A stretch of DNA of 42,092 nt from Desulfobacterales bacterium (GTDB lineage: Bacteria > Desulfobacterota > Desulfobacteria > Desulfobacterales > DTYH01): positions 1 to 42,092 of the forward strand of contig DTYH01000248.1 in the NCBI GenBank assembly GCA_012961955.1, in the 5' to 3' direction. Below are positions 8,147-15,235 of the stretch, one piece after another. Position 1 is the first letter of the stretch; every line of letters begins with the position of its first letter. The translations under genes were made by a program, and so were the position numbers. The notes beneath the pieces were generated by a model. It had not been told where the DNA came from. It made no database searches and saw only the letters and a list, made by a program, of their open reading frames with translations.

Positions 8147-9307
8147 ATGACAGGAGAGAAAAAGAATAAAGGACTGGCCAGGGCTGCAGAGATATATCAG
8201 AGCCGTGACAAACGTGCCAGAGAACTGAAGGCCGACGGCAAGAAAGTGTTCGGGTATTTCTGTTGTTATCCCCCAGTAGAGTTGATGACAGCACTGGATA
8301 TCTTGCCCTTTCGAATCATGGGGGATATGGATGAGCCTATAACTGTTGCGGATGCCTATCTGCCAACAATAATGTGTATCTTTTACCGGAGCTGTTTTGA
8401 CATTGCTAAGAAGGGTCGATACGATTTCTTTGATGGTTTTATTGGCGCCCATGCCTGCGACGGAGCTGAAAGGGTAAGTCATATCTGGAGATATTATATC
8501 AAATCCCCGTGCAGTTTCTTTCTGGATATTCCTCACACATCACATTCTGCTGCGATCGATTTTTTCAAAGTACAGCTGAACTATTTCAAGGAGACCTTAG
8601 AGGAATTTATGGGTAAAAAGACAAGCCCTGAGCGTCTTAAGGAAGCCGTCTCCCTACACAACCGTCAGAGGGCCCTGGTAAGAGATCTGTATGATCTGAG
8701 GAAATCCGATCCTCCCCTCATTACTGGATCTGAGACCCTGCAGGTCTTGATTTCTTTAATGTGTGTTCCGGTAGAAGAAGGGAATACTATCTTGGAAGAG
8801 GTGATTGAGGAGGTCAAAGAACGTAAGGAACTTCCAGAAAAGAAAGCGTGCCGGTTACTCATATGGGGATCCCTAATTGATAATACTGCCTTTACAGATC
8901 TTATCGAAAGCTCTGGTCTGAACGTAGTTATTGAAGATACAGCTATTGGAACACGCCCATTCTGGCATGACGTGGAATTGACAGAAGACCCCATGGACGG
9001 GTTGGCTCTACATTATTTGAAAGAGTTCAGGTGCCCTCGCACCTTTAGAGAGACCGGTCCTTCCTACAGGGAAGATTTGGAGAGCAGGTTTGGCTATCTG
9101 AAAGAGTTTGTAAAGGATTGGAATGTCAACGGCGCATATCTGAATATTATCAGAAACTGTGACATCCATGGTTATGAGGTTCCGGCGGTCAGGGATTATC
9201 TAGAGGGGCTGGGCCTGCCAGTACTTGTTATAGAGCAGGATTATTCGACTGCTGCGTTAGAGCCTCTCAGGACAAGATTCCAGGCTTTTGCGGAGTCGAT
9301 TGGGTAA
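8147..9307 (+). CDS. Benzoyl-CoA reductase / 2-hydroxyacyl-CoA dehydratase subunit, BcrC/BzdN-like
   Basis: This 386-residue protein is the expected partner of the preceding subunit and is close in size to BcrC and BzdN. Family cysteines are visible: Cys39/Cys40 in YFCCYPPVEL, Cys104 in HACDGAERV and Cys338 in NCDIHGYEVP. It ends with the typical VIEQDYSTAALEPLRTRFQA tail, where the family binds the second FeS cluster and CoA. The ATG has a good ribosome site (AAAGGAGATTTT). The two subunits should form the catalytic heterodimer that receives electrons one at a time from the ATPase component. The order here (O-like then N-like) differs from the N-O order of the Azoarcus bzd cluster as I recall it. 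Confidence 0.85.
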   Translation: MTGEKKNKGLARAAEIYQSRDKRARELKADGKKVFGYFCCYPPVELMTALDILPFRIMGDMDEPITVADAYLPTIMCIFYRSCFDIAKKGRYDFFDGFIGAHACDGAERVSHIWRYYIKSPCSFFLDIPHTSHSAAIDFFKVQLNYFKETLEEFMGKKTSPERLKEAVSLHNRQRALVRDLYDLRKSDPPLITGSETLQVLISLMCVPVEEGNTILEEVIEEVKERKELPEKKACRLLIWGSLIDNTAFTDLIESSGLNVVIEDTAIGTRPFWHDVELTEDPMDGLALHYLKEFRCPRTFRETGPSYREDLESRFGYLKEFVKDWNVNGAYLNIIRNCDIHGYEVPAVRDYLEGLGLPVLVIEQDYSTAALEPLRTRFQAFAESIG

Positions 9308-9337
9308 TGATATATTTTTCAGAGTGCATTGATTTTT

Positions 9338-9369
9338 CCCTCCCCTGGCCCTATCCTACAAGGGGAGGG
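9338..9369. terminator. GC-rich hairpin between catalytic and activase genes
   Basis: CCCTCCCC pairs with GGGGAGGG around a 16-nt loop, starting 30 nt after the stop of the BcrC-like gene. There is no U-tract on the plus side; on the minus side it is followed by AAAAATC. It could reduce read-through into the activase genes or act as a processing site. Confidence 0.35.
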
Positions 9370-9463
9370 AGAAATAATCGAGTGACGGACAGAAACAAAC
9401 GGTTATTTTGAAGTAAGACTTTTAAAGAGTGAAAAAGGGGTTGTGTAAAGGTCTTGAGAATTA

Positions 9464-9517
9464 ATAGTCTCGCAAAATGCCCACTTAGTGAACTAAATGG
9501 ACTTTTTACGGGACTAT
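9464..9517. repeat. Palindromic repeat, complete hairpin form of the GTAAAAAGTC unit
   Basis: The left arm ATAGTCTCGCAAAATGCCCA and the right arm, ending GGACTTTTTACGGGACTAT, are imperfect inverse copies. The centre TTAGT-GA-ACTAA closes the stem. The unit lies 30 bp before the first activase gene, so it may affect its expression. Its arms match the single-arm copies found in other gaps. Confidence 0.55.
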
Positions 9518-9547
9518 GAAGTTTTGGAAAGGGGACAGTAATAATAA

Positions 9548-10414
9548 ATGTTTTTCGCCGGATTAGATATTGGTTCGACCATTACAAAGATAGTGATTAA
9601 GACAGAAGATGAGATCTGGACTTCTGTTATAAGACCTACTGGTGCGGAGCACCGCCGCTTAGCACATAAGTTAATGGAGGAGGCCCTCCAAAAAGCAAAC
9701 CTGACTTTTGGACAACTCGACTATATCATAGCCACCGGTTACGGGAGGATAAACGTCCCTTTTGCGGACAGGCAGGTGACTGAAATAAGCTGTCATATGC
9801 GTGGTATAAACTGGTTCTTCCCTGGAGTGAAGACAATAATAGATATTGGGGGGCAGGATTGTAAAGGGATAAAGGTAAACAATGGCAAACTGGTCAATTT
9901 CGTGATGAACGATAAGTGTGCGGCAGGGACAGGAAGATTTCTGGAGGTGATATCTGAAGCGCTCGGAGTTAAGGTGGAAGAGATAGGAGATATATCTTTA
10001 CGGTCCACCAACCCCGCAAAGATTAGCAGCCTATGCACTGTTTTTGCAGAGCAAGAGGCCTTACTGAGGTTGTCTGAAGGAGTGTCTATTGAAGACATCC
10101 TTGCTGGTATTCATAGGGGTATTGCCACCCGAATCTATTCGATGGTGGAAAGGATAAATATAGAAAAGGAAGTGGCCCTTACCGGAGGCGGTGTTAAGAA
10201 CGTTGGGTTACGAAAAGCGCTGGAAGAAAGGATAGGGTTTCCTGCTGTTGTTCCCCCAGAGCCGCTGATCACAGGTGCCCTGGGTGCAGCACTCTTTGCG
10301 CAGGAATATGTCGGAAGGATTGATAAAAAGGAGCTGGAAACAAGGAAAAAAGAGCGCCGACTGGAAGCAGTTACATTTTTTGGTGAGGGACCGACAAGAG
10401 GACAGAACGGGTGA
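9548..10414 (+). CDS. BadF/BadG/BcrA/BcrD-type activase (ATPase subunit), canonical
   Basis: This 288-residue ASKHA-fold activase has all the family landmarks. Phosphate-1 is GLDIGSTITKIVI at the N-terminus; phosphate-2 is DIGGQD at residues 99-104. The bridging-cluster cysteines are Cys124 (DKCAAGTGRF) and Cys163 (LCTVFAEQE). The adenosine motif is ALTGGGVKNVG. In HgdC and BcrAD two such subunits share one 4Fe-4S cluster, and ATP hydrolysis drives electrons into the catalytic dimer. Its stop overlaps the start of a second activase, so the pair is translated together and probably forms a heterodimer, as in benzoyl-CoA reductase rather than in single-activase dehydratases. Confidence 0.88.
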   Translation: MFFAGLDIGSTITKIVIKTEDEIWTSVIRPTGAEHRRLAHKLMEEALQKANLTFGQLDYIIATGYGRINVPFADRQVTEISCHMRGINWFFPGVKTIIDIGGQDCKGIKVNNGKLVNFVMNDKCAAGTGRFLEVISEALGVKVEEIGDISLRSTNPAKISSLCTVFAEQEALLRLSEGVSIEDILAGIHRGIATRIYSMVERINIEKEVALTGGGVKNVGLRKALEERIGFPAVVPPEPLITGALGAALFAQEYVGRIDKKELETRKKERRLEAVTFFGEGPTRGQNG

Positions 10415-11199
10415 TGAATTCCAAGGAAACGTTATACTCAGCAGGTTTAGATATCGGTTCTGCACTGTCGAAGGCAGTGATAATGAAGAATAGGACCGTC
10501 TTATCATCAAGCGTCAGACCAACTGAAGGGAACTTCTCTCATGCGGCAAATACGGTACTTAATGATGCTCTTGAGAAAGCCGGATTATCTCACTCTGACC
10601 TCGCGTCAATTGGGGCTTGCGGCTTGGGTGCCTCGTTTCTTGCATACCCGTTTACTAAGATAACAGAGATTTCCTGCCACAGCAGGGGTGTAAACTATTT
10701 CTTCCCTTCAGTACGAACGGTCATTGAGGTCGGAAATCAGGCAAGCAGGGTTATCAACGTAACAAAAGAAGGAAAAGTAGCAGATTGTATAGTCAGCGAC
10801 AGGTGTGCGGCCGGAAGTAGTCGAATCTTACAGATTATCGCTAAGGTTTTAAAAGTGGACTTAAAAGACATGGGACCGCTATCCCTTAAATCGACAAATC
10901 CTGTTAGGTTCACAACTGGTTGTGCTGTCTTTGCTGAAACAGAGGCAATTTCAAGGGTGGCCGAAGGGATGCGCAAGGAAGATATTATTGCAGGCCTCCA
11001 TCAGGCTCTGGCAGCAAGAATTTCCGCTATGGCTCAGCGGATAAAGCTCAAAGAGGAGTGTGCAATCACTGGTGGAGGTGCCAAAGATATCGGACTCGTA
11101 AGGGCAGTGGAAGGAAAGATAGAAAAAAAACTCCTTGTATCGGATGATCCATTCATAACAGGTGCTATCGGCGCTGCCCTGATTGCTGTCGAGAAGTGA
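10414..11199 (+). CDS. BcrA/BcrD-type activase, degenerate phosphate-2 motif
   Basis: I chose the ATG at 10414, which shares one base with the TGA of the first activase (TGATG); a GTG at 10411 is also possible. The 261-residue protein keeps phosphate-1 (GLDIGSALSKAVI), both cluster cysteines (Cys131 in RCAAGSSRI, Cys170 in GCAVFAETE) and the adenosine motif (ITGGGAKDIG). The phosphate-2 motif, DIGGQD in its partner, reads EVGNQA here (residues 105-110). It therefore lacks the acidic residue expected to help hold Mg-ATP. This suggests an asymmetric activase dimer in which only one subunit hydrolyses ATP efficiently. A sequencing error would have to hit several codons, so real divergence is more likely. 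Confidence 0.85.
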   Translation: MNSKETLYSAGLDIGSALSKAVIMKNRTVLSSSVRPTEGNFSHAANTVLNDALEKAGLSHSDLASIGACGLGASFLAYPFTKITEISCHSRGVNYFFPSVRTVIEVGNQASRVINVTKEGKVADCIVSDRCAAGSSRILQIIAKVLKVDLKDMGPLSLKSTNPVRFTTGCAVFAETEAISRVAEGMRKEDIIAGLHQALAARISAMAQRIKLKEECAITGGGAKDIGLVRAVEGKIEKKLLVSDDPFITGAIGAALIAVEK

Positions 11200-11384
11200 T
11201 TATTCGTCGCGATGGAGCTTTTTTCTGCTCGTTTACGCATAGAGGTAAAATATGATGGTTTCGTAAAAAGTCTAATTTTGATCCTTCCGTGAGTAGTTTT
11301 GGCATCGGTAGATCTTTCGCTATAGTAACAGATAGCCTATAGGCCGTCATAAAGAAGTTCCGGCATGGTGGCCTAAACCCTAAT

Positions 11385-11443
11385 AAAGGGTGTCCGCCAA
11401 GCTGTTCTCGTTTCGGGAAAGACTTCACCCAGCGAATGGTTAA
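11385..11443. repeat. Dispersed AAGGTTTCCGCC-type repeat copy
   Basis: AAAGGGTGTCCGCCAAGCTG followed by GACTTCACCCAGCGAATGGT matches, with changes, the copies at 6092-6142 and 32201-32252. The 11200-11460 gap also contains one TTTCGTAAAAAGTCTAATTTT arm at about 11260. No gene is seen in the gap. Confidence 0.5.
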
Positions 11444-11460
11444 AAAGGAGGACCTATTCC

Positions 11461-12372
11461 ATGTGGATCAAGGAACCAGGAAAGGTAACGGCCCGGATCG
11501 AATTGATCGGAAGTTGGGAAAACAGCATGTATCTGGTAAAAGGGGAAGACATCATGATCATAGGGGGTGGCATGTCATTTATCATCCCCGAGTTGGAGAA
11601 ACAGCTGAATCAGCTTGAGATTGACCCTGAAAGGGTTAAATATCAGCTTGTCTTACATTCCCACTTTGATCATTGTGCTGCTGTTCCGTTCTGTAAAGAC
11701 AGATTCCCGAATATAGAGATCCTCGCCTCACCCATTTCAAAAAAGATCCTTTCAAAGCAAAAGATCATAGACCTCATCGAGTCATTGAACAATGAGGCGG
11801 TGGAATTAATGGGATTGAACAAAGAATATGGATCCGCGAAGTTCAAGATCGAGGCCATCCCTATAGACAGAGTGGTGAAGGAAGATGATGTGATCCACCT
11901 TGGGGATGGTGTGACAGTAAGAATCATAGAGACGCCAGGGCATAGCAAATGCTCAATTGCAGCCTACGTTGAATCTGAGAAGGCCCTCTTCCCGTCCGAT
12001 TCTTTCCCCATACCCGTAGGTGAGAGCCCAAAACAACTCCTTCCCATGGCCAATGATAATTTTCCCCAGTATTTAGAGTCTTTGAAGAGGATAAGCACTC
12101 TGGACGTAGAGATCTGCTGTTTATGTCATCGTGGCGCTCTCACAGGGGGGGAGGCCAAGGAGATATTGAAAGAGGGGTTAAAGGCAGCGGAATCGTACTA
12201 CAAATTGATTATTGACAAATATAAAGAGTTAGGTGGACTTGAAAATTCCGTGCCTTTCTTCGCGGAGGATATCACAAACAAGTTGAACCTGGGCTTCATA
12301 AAGGTAGATCTTATGAAGTCAGTCGCTCAAAGGATGATTGAGAGTGTGATTGAAGCAGAAGGGCTCAGATAA
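11461..12372 (+). CDS. Metallo-beta-lactamase-fold hydrolase
   Basis: This 303-residue protein has the MBL signature VLHSHFDHCAA, followed by ETPGHSKCSIAAYV, an SDSFP segment where the bridging Asp is expected, and a late His in CLCHRGALTG. A very good ribosome site (AAAGGAGGACC) precedes the ATG. It is the last gene of the plus-strand block. It is a different subgroup from the MBL gene at 3453, since the N- and C-terminal parts do not resemble it. A thioesterase or lactonase role linked to the upstream CoA enzymes is a reasonable guess only. The gene has no signal peptide and should be cytoplasmic. Confidence 0.85.
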   Translation: MWIKEPGKVTARIELIGSWENSMYLVKGEDIMIIGGGMSFIIPELEKQLNQLEIDPERVKYQLVLHSHFDHCAAVPFCKDRFPNIEILASPISKKILSKQKIIDLIESLNNEAVELMGLNKEYGSAKFKIEAIPIDRVVKEDDVIHLGDGVTVRIIETPGHSKCSIAAYVESEKALFPSDSFPIPVGESPKQLLPMANDNFPQYLESLKRISTLDVEICCLCHRGALTGGEAKEILKEGLKAAESYYKLIIDKYKELGGLENSVPFFAEDITNKLNLGFIKVDLMKSVAQRMIESVIEAEGLR

Positions 12373-12513
12373 TAATTTCAATTTTGGTAAAAGGTGTGTC
12401 AGTTTACGGCCTATTCCTGTTCTTCTGCGATATCCGGGACATTGCTGTCCCGCCATTAATGCTCAGCTTGTGGCCAAAAACAGTTAAGGATATGCCGCTG
12501 CCGTGGCCCGTTC

Positions 12514-12554
12514 ACCCCGTTAAGTTTTCCGATAGGAACCGTGTTTAACGGGGT
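12514..12554. repeat. ACCCCGTTAA palindrome, possible bidirectional terminator
   Basis: ACCCCGTTAA and its exact inverse TTAACGGGGT enclose an inner hairpin (TTCC-GATA-GGAA). The element sits between two convergent genes (the MBL gene ends at 12372, the enoyl-CoA hydratase at 12645). Similar palindromes occur at 13753-13798, 32020-32048 and 34685-34737. Confidence 0.6.
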
Positions 12555-12644
12555 AAACTTTGCCCGGACGGGTGCCCCAAAAAGCTCATAGTGATTGTTC
12601 CCCTATCTCTCTCGTGACGAGAACGCTGTGAGAAGTGTATCGTG

Positions 12645-13448
12645 TTAACGTCCCTGAAATCGTGCTTCTCGCTTTTCGAGAAAAGATTTTACTCCTTCCC
12701 TGTGGTCTTCAGTCTGAAACAGGACTGTCTGGGCATGGGCTTCATATTCGATCTCCATCTCCAGGGATGAGGACTGACCTCGATTTAGGGCAATCTTGGT
12801 GCATGCAATCCCCAGGGGTGGGTTGTGAGCGAGCTTTTCTGCCATTGTCATGGAGGCTGACATTAGTTCGTCATGGGGAACTACGCTGTTTACATAACCT
12901 ATCCGTAAGGCTTCTTCTGCATCAATGATGTCGCCAGTAAGAAGAAGTTCAGTGGCCTTGGATAAGCCCACGATTCGGGGGAGGAGATATGTAGCCCCCA
13001 TGTCTGCACAGGTCAGGCCTCTACGGATAAACACCCAGCCAAACCGGGCCTTTTCTGATGCAATCCTGATATCTGCTGCCATGGTCATGGCCGCCCCTGC
13101 ACCAACTGCTACACCATTGACCGCGGCAATAATTGGTTTTTCTAAATTGCGCATCTCTACTGTAATATAATTAAAATTTCTGCACATCTGACGTAGTTCG
13201 CGTGGACCAATATCGTCCCGTGTGGTGATCTCTAAGAAGTCATCCAAGTCTGCACCGGCACAAAACACTTTTCCTGCACCGGTGAGTATTATAACCCGTA
13301 CATCATCATCCTGGCCCAATTCACGAAGCAAAGAAATCATCTGCTCAGGGAATTCCCATATCCGAACTGCGTTCATCTTTTCAGGTCGGTTGATGGTTAT
13401 CGTTGCAACATAATCCTTTTTCTCTAAAAGTAGATTTTCATTGCTCAT
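12645..13448 (-). CDS. Enoyl-CoA hydratase/isomerase (crotonase superfamily)
   Basis: This 267-residue crotonase has the CoA-binding and oxyanion-hole strands GKVFCAGADLDDF and AAVNGVAVGAGAAMTMAADI, then FIRRGLTCADMGATYLLPRI. The first catalytic Glu of classical hydratases is replaced, and an Asp sits in the ADMG position, as in isomerase-like or PaaG-like members. It may therefore isomerise or hydrate unusual enoyl- or dienoyl-CoA esters. A good ribosome site (GGAGGTAGGTC) supports the start. It faces the reductase block across a palindromic repeat and could serve the same pathway, although it is transcribed in the opposite direction. Confidence 0.9.
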   Translation of the reverse strand: MSNENLLLEKKDYVATITINRPEKMNAVRIWEFPEQMISLLRELGQDDDVRVIILTGAGKVFCAGADLDDFLEITTRDDIGPRELRQMCRNFNYITVEMRNLEKPIIAAVNGVAVGAGAAMTMAADIRIASEKARFGWVFIRRGLTCADMGATYLLPRIVGLSKATELLLTGDIIDAEEALRIGYVNSVVPHDELMSASMTMAEKLAHNPPLGIACTKIALNRGQSSSLEMEIEYEAHAQTVLFQTEDHREGVKSFLEKREARFQGR

Positions 13449-13832
13449 GACCTACCTCCGATCTCTTTTTCCAGGTGGTTTCGTTCATTACTTTCTTATT
13501 GTTTTCCCCTCTAATACATAGACTTCTGAACCTCCCGCAACCGCATGGACTTGTACGAGCCTGAGGACTGTTCAAGCCCTATTTGCAACACCGGATATCC
13601 ATATGGTAGCAGGTTACCCCAAAGCTTATCTCTTTTTATGATTCTTACGATAGAATTTAGCAGACAGAGTGCTTGACGGTTTTTATCTTTACCCCGTTGA
13701 AAAAGCCCCATGCGTAACCACGGGGTCAAAACGATATATTCTACCTTGTTTTCACCCCGTTGTTAAATTTCTCGAGGGGAGCCCTGTTTAACGGGGTGAG
13801 GTATTAACGGGCTTTACTTCAACCTGAAATCT
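13449..13832. other. Intergenic stretch with hairpin repeats
   Basis: No gene is seen. An 83-codon minus-strand frame (13511-13729) lacks a ribosome site and recognisable domain. The stretch holds two GGGGT-type palindromic pieces: ACCCCGTTGAAA with CCACGGGGTCAAA near 13690-13730, and the CACCCCGTT/AACGGGGTG hairpin at 13753-13798. Confidence 0.45.
13753..13798. repeat. CACCCCGTT/AACGGGGTG palindrome
   Basis: A 9-bp perfect stem with a TCGAG-containing interior lies 35 bp beyond the stop codon of the HesB-like gene on the minus strand. It is the same family as 12514-12554 and may serve as that gene's terminator, although it has no clear U-tract. Confidence 0.5.
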
Positions 13833-14141
13833 TCAACAACTGCAGTCCGTTCCACATTCCGATCGATTAGAAGCAATAATGGTAAATCCTCCCTGCCAAC
13901 CGTAATCCCTGTAGTCGATAGTGACACCACCACAAGCCTGAAGTAGTTTTTGATTCATCACCAGCTTTAGATCATCCTGTTCGAGTACGTGATCATCGAT
14001 CCTAGGTTCATCCAGAACCATGCCCAATCTGGGCCCCCCTCAGCCGATCCGAATGATATCGATCCTGATCGCACAATCAAGATCTCTATCACGCAGGTAT
14101 TCTTCGAGCTTATCCTTTGCCTCTTTTGTAATGTTTAACAT
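13833..14141 (-). CDS. HesB/IscA-like selenoprotein (in-frame UGA = Sec34)
   Basis: Read through the TGA at 14042-14040, this frame gives a 102-residue HesB/IscA-fold protein. It begins MLNITKEAKDKLEEYL, reaches IRIDIIRIG-U-GGPRLGM at residue 34, and ends SECGTDCSC. The UGA takes the place of the first conserved Cys of the HesB family (normally CGGP). Both sides are intact and the reading frame does not shift. AAAGGAGAAAT precedes the ATG. A stem-loop suited to a bacterial SECIS follows the UGA. Without read-through, neither half would make a sensible protein. HesB-like selenoproteins are a recognised family in anaerobic bacteria. The product probably binds or transfers an FeS cluster or metal; its partner is unknown. 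Confidence 0.85.
14005..14019 (-). promoter_or_regulatory. Candidate bacterial SECIS element (HesB-like gene)
   Basis: On the mRNA, GGUUC-UGGAU-GAACC spans nucleotides +21 to +35 after the UGA: five perfect base pairs and a 5-nt loop with G at the second position. Distance and loop G fit the known SelB-binding bSECIS pattern. A second small stem (GCCCA-GAU-UGGGC) lies between it and the UGA. Confidence 0.6.
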
Positions 14142-14258
14142 ATTTCTCCTTTCAAGATGCTTATTTATTTCTAAGGGTAATAAGCCCCATCAGAAAGCTC
14201 CGTGCTCCTGTACTGGGCTTTCTAACCGGGGTAGATAAGAGATTCAAGCACGACACAT

Positions 14259-15098
14259 CTACAGCTCGATCTCCATCCCTTCATAAACCGCTAAACATTC
14301 TAAACTTGCCTTATGACCGTCGATTATATTTTGACAGTCCTGTACCATCTCCTCCAGAGCCTCATCCGTCCTTTCCTGATTATGATGAAACAACCCAAAC
14401 CTGGTCACCCTGGCCTCCAGAGCCAATCTTAAAGCATCCTTATAAACAGTATGCCCCCACCCCTTTTTTGTCTTGTATTCTTCTTCTGTGAATTCAGAAT
14501 CGTGTATAAGGAGGTCAGCCCCATTACAAAAATCTAAGTAATCTTGATAACCGAGTCCTCCCGGGTGTTTAAACGTGAGTTCATTGTCTGTTAGAAAAAC
14601 AAAGCACTTGTTATCTTCTACAAATTTATACCCCAAGCCCTGGTTTGGATGACTCAAGAATATTGGAGTAATCGTGATGGAGTCTATCCAAAAACTAGTC
14701 TTGCACACTTCATGGTACGAAATTTCAGCTTTAATATCCTCAAAATTTACGGGGAAGTTGGGAAATGTCATCGTCCTCGACACCATCTTTTTTAAAGTCC
14801 CCTGTGCGAACGGCCAGCCAAATATATTTATATGTGTGTCTCTGATATAGATTGGTTTGAAGAATGGAAATCCGATGAGGTGGTCCCAATGAGAGTGGGT
14901 AAACAGCATGCTGTATCTATACCGGTTTTCCTCGATCAGCATATTTCCCAATTTTCTTACACCTGAACCTGCATCAATTATAATTATATCGTCATTTTTC
15001 GATCTTATCTCTATACATGTAGTTGCGCCCCCATATTTTATGTATTCTATCCCTGAAACAGGTATTGAACCCCTGGCCCCCCAGCATCTAATAATCAT
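14259..15098 (-). CDS. MBL-fold metal-dependent hydrolase (RNase Z-like/phosphodiesterase type)
   Basis: This 279-residue protein opens with RCWGARGSIPVSG, typical of the MBL group that includes RNase Z-like and cyclic-nucleotide phosphodiesterase-like hydrolases. The metal motif is FTHSHWDHLIG near residue 87. ILSHPNQ-like and LIHDSEFTEEEY segments follow, with a late His in FGLFHHNQERTD. GAGGAGGTAG upstream of ATG is a strong ribosome site. The group is often found beside sensor or signalling domains, but this one is stand-alone. The substrate is unknown. It is unlike the two MBL proteins in the plus-strand block, which have thioesterase/lactonase-like layouts. Confidence 0.85.
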   Translation of the reverse strand: MIIRCWGARGSIPVSGIEYIKYGGATTCIEIRSKNDDIIIIDAGSGVRKLGNMLIEENRYRYSMLFTHSHWDHLIGFPFFKPIYIRDTHINIFGWPFAQGTLKKMVSRTMTFPNFPVNFEDIKAEISYHEVCKTSFWIDSITITPIFLSHPNQGLGYKFVEDNKCFVFLTDNELTFKHPGGLGYQDYLDFCNGADLLIHDSEFTEEEYKTKKGWGHTVYKDALRLALEARVTRFGLFHHNQERTDEALEEMVQDCQNIIDGHKASLECLAVYEGMEIEL

Positions 15099-15235
15099 TA
15101 TCTACCTCCTCAGGTCTAGAGACCCACTTCGAGCCCTTTGACCGGAATAGGTGCATTTCCGATTCAGCGCCACCCTTTCTAATCTTACTTAACTCCCATT
15201 ATCTTATATAAATCTTATCGTGTCAACTCCTCAAT

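Noticed and set aside
13511-13729. Minus-strand frame ending LREVQKSMY, vaguely like a TnpB C-terminus
   Set aside because: No zinc-finger or RuvC motif is present and palindromic repeats overlap it; the resemblance is too weak to call a transposase remnant.
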